Origin: Parasponia andersonii
Lineage: Eukaryota; Streptophyta; Magnoliopsida; Rosales; Cannabaceae
Reading direction: 5' to 3'
Length of the DNA stretch: 64,000 nt
Assembly (NCBI GenBank): GCA_002914805.1
Contig: JXTB01000037.1
Coordinates: forward strand, 1,220,822 to 1,284,821
Part shown: piece after piece, positions 60,405-64,000 of the stretch
Layout: every line of letters starts with the position of its first letter
Numbering within the stretch: position 1 is the first letter of the stretch
Notes under the pieces: model-generated
The model's database searches: none
What the model was told of the DNA's origin: nothing
The model's input: only the letters and a program-made list of their open reading frames with translations
Made by a program: the position numbers and the translations under genes

Positions 60405-60660
60405 AATATATTTAGCAGTTTTAAACATTAGCAATTTTGTTCATTATTTAGTAATTAAACTATTATTTATGATATTTTTAGGAGTTTTCATGGTCAAAAA
60501 ATTCTTGACTATTGGTCAAAATGTTCTTGAAATTCCTGAAATTGTCATTTTCAAAAAAATTTACAAAATGTCATTTTCGCCTAAATTAGTCCTATTTATA
60601 TCATTTTCTCTTAACATATTTAGTAGGTTTTTAGCATTAGCAATTTTGTTAATTATCTAG
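60405..60660. repeat. Foldback MITE copy d between 47-base direct repeats
   Basis: The repeat body, about 60455-60610, ends tttatatcattttctc and is the right half of the foldback family. It is flanked by imperfect direct repeats, 60405-60451 and 60613-60660, sharing atatttag, cattagcaattttgtt and attatYtag. The same motif recurs upstream of MES gene B (about 61845-61885). Confidence 0.55.
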
Positions 60661-61649
60661 CTTGACTTTTTTCTATCCATAAATAATTAAGTTTTTTGTT
60701 ATAATTGAAAAATAAGATGATTTTTTTTTAAGCAAAGGAAGGGGAGATTTGAACTCTTAACAATTAGGTTAAGTCTAGGATCACAATATAATAAAATTAC
60801 TAACTTAACCATAATATTAATTATTATGTGGATTTTTGTCCCTGAACTAGCATGCACCACGTACTTTCGAATGATTTTTTTTTAAAAAAAATAAAAACTC
60901 AGATTTATTGTACATGTGATTCGTATAATTTTGAAAAAACTATAAATAGACTTTTCACCAAAATCTTGTTGGATGCTAGTGTGATACCTGTTAAATCTCT
61001 TCTAAAATTAGTATTAATATGACATGTAGTTGAGAAAATGAAGTAGATAGAGTAATGTACTTCTTGGGAAATAAAGAGAAAAAAAGAGGAGGATTGTATG
61101 AAATGACAAGTAGAATTTTGAAGAAATATAATAGCTAACATTTTGTGGTAGAAAAATATATTATTTATAGTGATCTTCTAGTCCCGAGTTTGTTAGGATT
61201 AGTAGCCATGTGCCTCATAAATAATGAAAAATGTCTCACTTGCTATTTGCACGGACGCGGATCGGTAAGAATCCACGTGTTGTATCTAGCGTGTGCTGCA
61301 TCTTGAGCTCAACTATAGAATATACTTTTTGGGATATTACATGTAATGGAATCGTTTCTGCCTGTCGTAGTGGTCGCGTAGTTCCTCCCAATTGATGGTG
61401 ATCGGACATATTCGTACTGTTTGCTTGGATTGGATAGAGCATGGTCACCAGTGGTATGTGTGACTGCTTGTTGTAGAGCAGGGCCACCGTCTATACGTCC
61501 ACGCGGCCTCTATTCGGAAAATCCGACCTGGGTTTGGGTGGGAGTTTGGTGTTAATAACAAAATGACAAGTCATTTTGTGTTTTGTGTTGTGTTCATATG
61601 CCATATTTACTCTTGCTATTGGTCAGGAAAATTACCCAATGTATACAAA
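60661..61649. other. Spacer upstream of MES gene B
   Basis: AT-rich to about 61180. 61180-61550 is more balanced in base composition and carries an 83-codon minus-strand frame (61487-61236) without recognisable homology. No transposon ends are seen. It may hold distal control sequence for gene B. Confidence 0.35.
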
Positions 61650-61911
61650 AGAATGGGACCACTCTTTCATCATTGATGCGTTTTCGAGGGAGGCTTTTCA
61701 TTTTTTTCCCTTCATAATTATCTTTTGTTATTTTTATTCTTGTTTTTATTGTCAAAAGATCAATTTTCAAAGAAAAAGATGCTCGCAGTTTTTTAACAAA
61801 ACAATATTTGCTCAAGTGGCCAAAATCCTATCGACCCATCTACTTAACATATTTGGCAGTTTTCAGCAGTATAGCAATTTCGAACCACGTGTAACACCTA
61901 TAGTCAGATAC
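61650..61911 (+). promoter_or_regulatory. Promoter-proximal region of MES gene B
   Basis: Lies directly before the TATA-like box. It is partly repeated at 48065-48245 and near 60405-60660. No defined transcription-factor site can be assigned with confidence, although a CACGTG-like stretch (accacgtgta, 61885-61894) includes the ACGT core of plant bZIP/bHLH sites. Confidence 0.4.
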
Positions 61912-61918
61912 TATAAAT
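61912..61918 (+). promoter_or_regulatory. Probable TATA box of MES gene B
   Basis: TATAAAT lies 98 bases before the start codon at 62010. The position used in gene A has mutated to cctaaag here, so the promoter element appears to have moved. Confidence 0.4.
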
Positions 61919-61987
61919 TAATAGACATACACACGAGCCTATGGCCACTACCTAAAGAGATAAGATAACGCAAATCCAATTAAAGCT

Positions 61988-61999
61988 ATGGCGATTTAA
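61988..61999 (+). promoter_or_regulatory. Upstream micro-ORF in the leader of MES gene B
   Basis: ATG GCG ATT TAA, three codons and a stop, ends ten bases before the main ATG. The matching spot of gene A reads atagcaatctaag, without an ATG. If transcription starts at the TATA box above, this would be the first start codon met by ribosomes and could lower translation. Confidence 0.5.
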
Positions 62000-62009
62000 G
62001 AAGAAGAAA

Positions 62010-62246
62010 ATGGCCAGCAAATGTGGTTCAGGACAGCTGCATTTCGTGCTAGTCCATGGGGCTGGCCATGGAGCTTGGTGCTGGTACAAGATTCGGCTTC
62101 TTCTAGAAGGTGCTGGACACAAGGTCACGTGCATCGACCTCAAGTGCTCAGGCATCGATCCCACTGATTACAATACCGTCTTCACTTTCGCCGAATACAA
62201 TGAGCCTCTTACCACTTTCATGTCCTCCCTCGCCACCAATGAAAAG
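62010..62246 (+). CDS. MES gene B exon 1
   Basis: Encodes residues 1-79. The donor is AAG|GTCCTA, weaker than the GTAATT of gene A. Reading on instead of splicing would add three codons and stop. Confidence 0.8.
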
Positions 62247-63272
62247 GTCCTAAATTAGTACTTATAATAATATTCATGGTTAATTATGATCATACCATAT
62301 AATATTACATCTGATATGAATTTCATGTAAATTAATTATAATGTTTTTTTAGGTGGTATTGGTGGGTCACAGCGCAGGGGGTCGTAATGTTACAAATACC
62401 GCATACAAGTTCCCCGATAAAGTCCATTTGGCCATCTATGTAGCAGCAATGATGCTGAAATTTCCTTTCGGCCTTTCTAGGACGGCTGAGGATAGCAAGG
62501 AAGTCGACAACGTAAGATCACACTTTTTTTTTTTCGGGGGGCTTTTAATTTAATTTTTTGGCACTAAATGTGTCTGACTTCTTTACTTGGTGAATATTTA
62601 GTCCCTAAAAAAAACATTCAAAAATCTCTTGAATGTTACCACTGAAAAAAATAAAATAAAAAAAAAATCAAACTTGAGATGAGGTTAATTTATTCAAATG
62701 AACGATAATCTAGAAGCAAAAAGGCAAAGATACTTGAACCTAACTGGCAACTGATAATGTGTAAGCAGGTTTCAAAGATCGTCGGAATTAACTTTGTTTG
62801 TGAATCAATTTTATTTGTTGATTGAGATTGCCCTTCTTAGTTAATTGTCTTTTATTAATTTAGTATGCATTATGAGAACAAAGAACATATATTTTTGCAC
62901 AAGCATGCGTGTGTACATTTTGCACTGTTATAATTAATTGCTGTTAAACTTTACCTCCAAATATCCAATAATAATAAGTAATGCCTTATCAGTGCTACAA
63001 TAACATATCTCTATTTATGAATAGATAATTTTAATTAATAAAATGAATTCTACGTGAGTTCTATCTGAATTATAATTATAATTTATTAATGATACATTAT
63101 ATATATAGTACTATATATGCTACTTTATACCATTGCTATCCATAGTGTTATTCATAGTATTCTATAAAAATAAATGTTTTGCATATATATATATATATAT
63201 ATTCAATCTTACCAATACATATGTATTATCATATATTATTGTTAAGTTGAAATCTAATTATTTATATGACTG

Positions 63273-63319
<47 letters not shown>

Positions 63320-64000
63320 GTTTCTATTATTTCTAAGATCGAGCAGGTCCTGCTGGGAGACAAGCATGCCTATGAGTTTATAAACGGAATCAAAGGTCTC
63401 CCCTTCCCAACCGGCATCATTGTTAAGCCTGAACTTCAGCGCAAAGTTTTGTACAATTTGAGCCCTATTGAGGTACGTCTTAGGCACCGAAATTAAATAA
63501 GCATAGTAAGTTGCAAATTAAAAATAATAATAATAATAATAATAACTCATTTACAGGTTTCAATTATCTCATGAAAGTAATAATTCGAGTGGTGAATTCT
63601 CACGTGGATCGGTAGATTAGCTGTGTTATAGCCTAAGATAAATTGTTGATTAAGTAGTTAAAATTTGATCATCTAATATTCATATGGTAATTAAAGCTAG
63701 CATGCATGTAACAAAATATCATGTAACCACAGTAGTACATATATATAATATTAGTCTTCGAAGTTAAATTAGGATCATGGTGGCTGTTATAAGCATCTCC
63801 TTATATTAATGAATTAGTACCTGATGATCTCAGGACGCCACACTGGCTTCGATGCTGCTGAGGCCAACACCAGTATGGGCTCTTCTAAACCTCGAATCGG
63901 AGAAACAAGCCGAATTCAGCGTGCCTAGGGTGTATATCAAGACATGTAATGACGAACTGTTCAATCCAGTGTTGCAAGATGGTATGCTGCTTCTATGGAA
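62010..64000 (+). CDS. MES gene B: methylesterase-like alpha/beta hydrolase, partial at the window end
   Basis: Exons 62010-62246, 62353-62511, 63347-63472 and 63834-64000 (continuing outside) give 229 residues so far, all in phase 0. The protein starts [17 protein letters not shown] and has the oxyanion loop [12 protein letters not shown], the nucleophile elbow GHSAGG, and the triad Asp in VPRVYIKTCNDELF. The catalytic His should lie just beyond the window. Residue identity to gene A is high in exon 1 and lower in exons 2-4, so the copies have diverged mainly in the cap and C-terminal regions. No targeting peptide is seen. Substrate is unknown; a methyl ester is expected for the family. Confidence 0.8.
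62353..62511 (+). CDS. MES gene B exon 2 with the catalytic serine
   Basis: Encodes 53 residues from [20 protein letters not shown], with the nucleophile Ser. The acceptor is TTTTTTTAG and the donor AAC|GTAAGA. Confidence 0.8.
63275..63316. repeat. AT microsatellite next to the exon 3 acceptor of MES gene B
   Basis: About 21 AT units end three bases before a possible TTAG acceptor, replacing a normal pyrimidine tract. Length variation here could affect splicing. Confidence 0.9.
63347..63472 (+). CDS. MES gene B exon 3
   Basis: Encodes 42 residues starting VLLGDKHAYEF, equivalent to gene A exon 3. The chosen acceptor is GAGCAG. A second acceptor 27 bases upstream (TTAG at 63316-63319) would add nine in-frame codons. 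The donor is GAG|GTACGT. Confidence 0.75.
63834..64000 (+). CDS. MES gene B exon 4, cut by the window end
   Basis: Begins [19 protein letters not shown], as in gene A exon 4, and is open to the last base of the window. The acceptor is ATCTCAG|GAC. Confidence 0.8.

Noticed and set aside
61236..61487. 83-codon minus-strand frame upstream of MES gene B
   Set aside because: No homology recognised and no intron or promoter evidence.

Overview
The window is nuclear DNA from a flowering plant, most likely a eudicot. It is AT-rich and crowded with LTR retrotransposons of the Ty3/gypsy and Ty1/copia types. The host genes are spliced alpha/beta hydrolases of the plant methylesterase (MES) family. The species cannot be named from the sequence. 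Mobile DNA fills roughly three quarters of the window, and I recognise only two host genes, both MES paralogues on the plus strand.

Layout. The terminal part of a CACTA transposon (1-644) cuts into the 3' LTR of a decayed gypsy element (645-9318, minus). A decayed copia element follows (9704-15314, minus), carrying a foreign insert in its 5' LTR. Next come a foldback MITE (15725-15966) and a gypsy-type solo LTR (16402-19150). MES gene A has exons at 21142-21387, 21534-21686, 32015-32140 and 32552-32830. Its 10.3 kb second intron holds an antisense chromodomain gypsy element (21765-28557), foldback repeats, a tRNA-type SINE, a hAT-like element with a perfect 8-base target duplication, and an exact 69-base tandem duplication. 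Downstream are a copia element (33924-42564, plus), a second solo LTR (42865-44918, plus) and a broken hAT-type transposase gene (about 45.2-47.4 kb, minus). A third gypsy element (48396-58539, minus) splits an older foldback repeat in two. MES gene B starts at 62010 and runs off the window in its fourth exon.

Relationships. Genes A and B share the same four-exon, phase-0 structure, and their third introns and the tail of intron 2 can be aligned, so they are tandem duplicates about 41 kb apart. Two further stretches (48065-48245 and about 60405-60660) resemble the region just upstream of gene B, which suggests that more of the array once existed and was broken up by insertions. The products should be small cytosolic esterases acting on methyl esters of plant signalling molecules; the actual substrate cannot be read from the sequence.

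Most retroelement reading frames are broken by stops, frameshifts and deletions. The gypsy element inside gene A is the best preserved. I found no bacterial-type operons, CRISPR arrays or rRNA or tRNA genes. The most interesting material is structural: the CACTA palindrome array, the foldback family, microhomology deletions, and the history of the duplicated MES locus.
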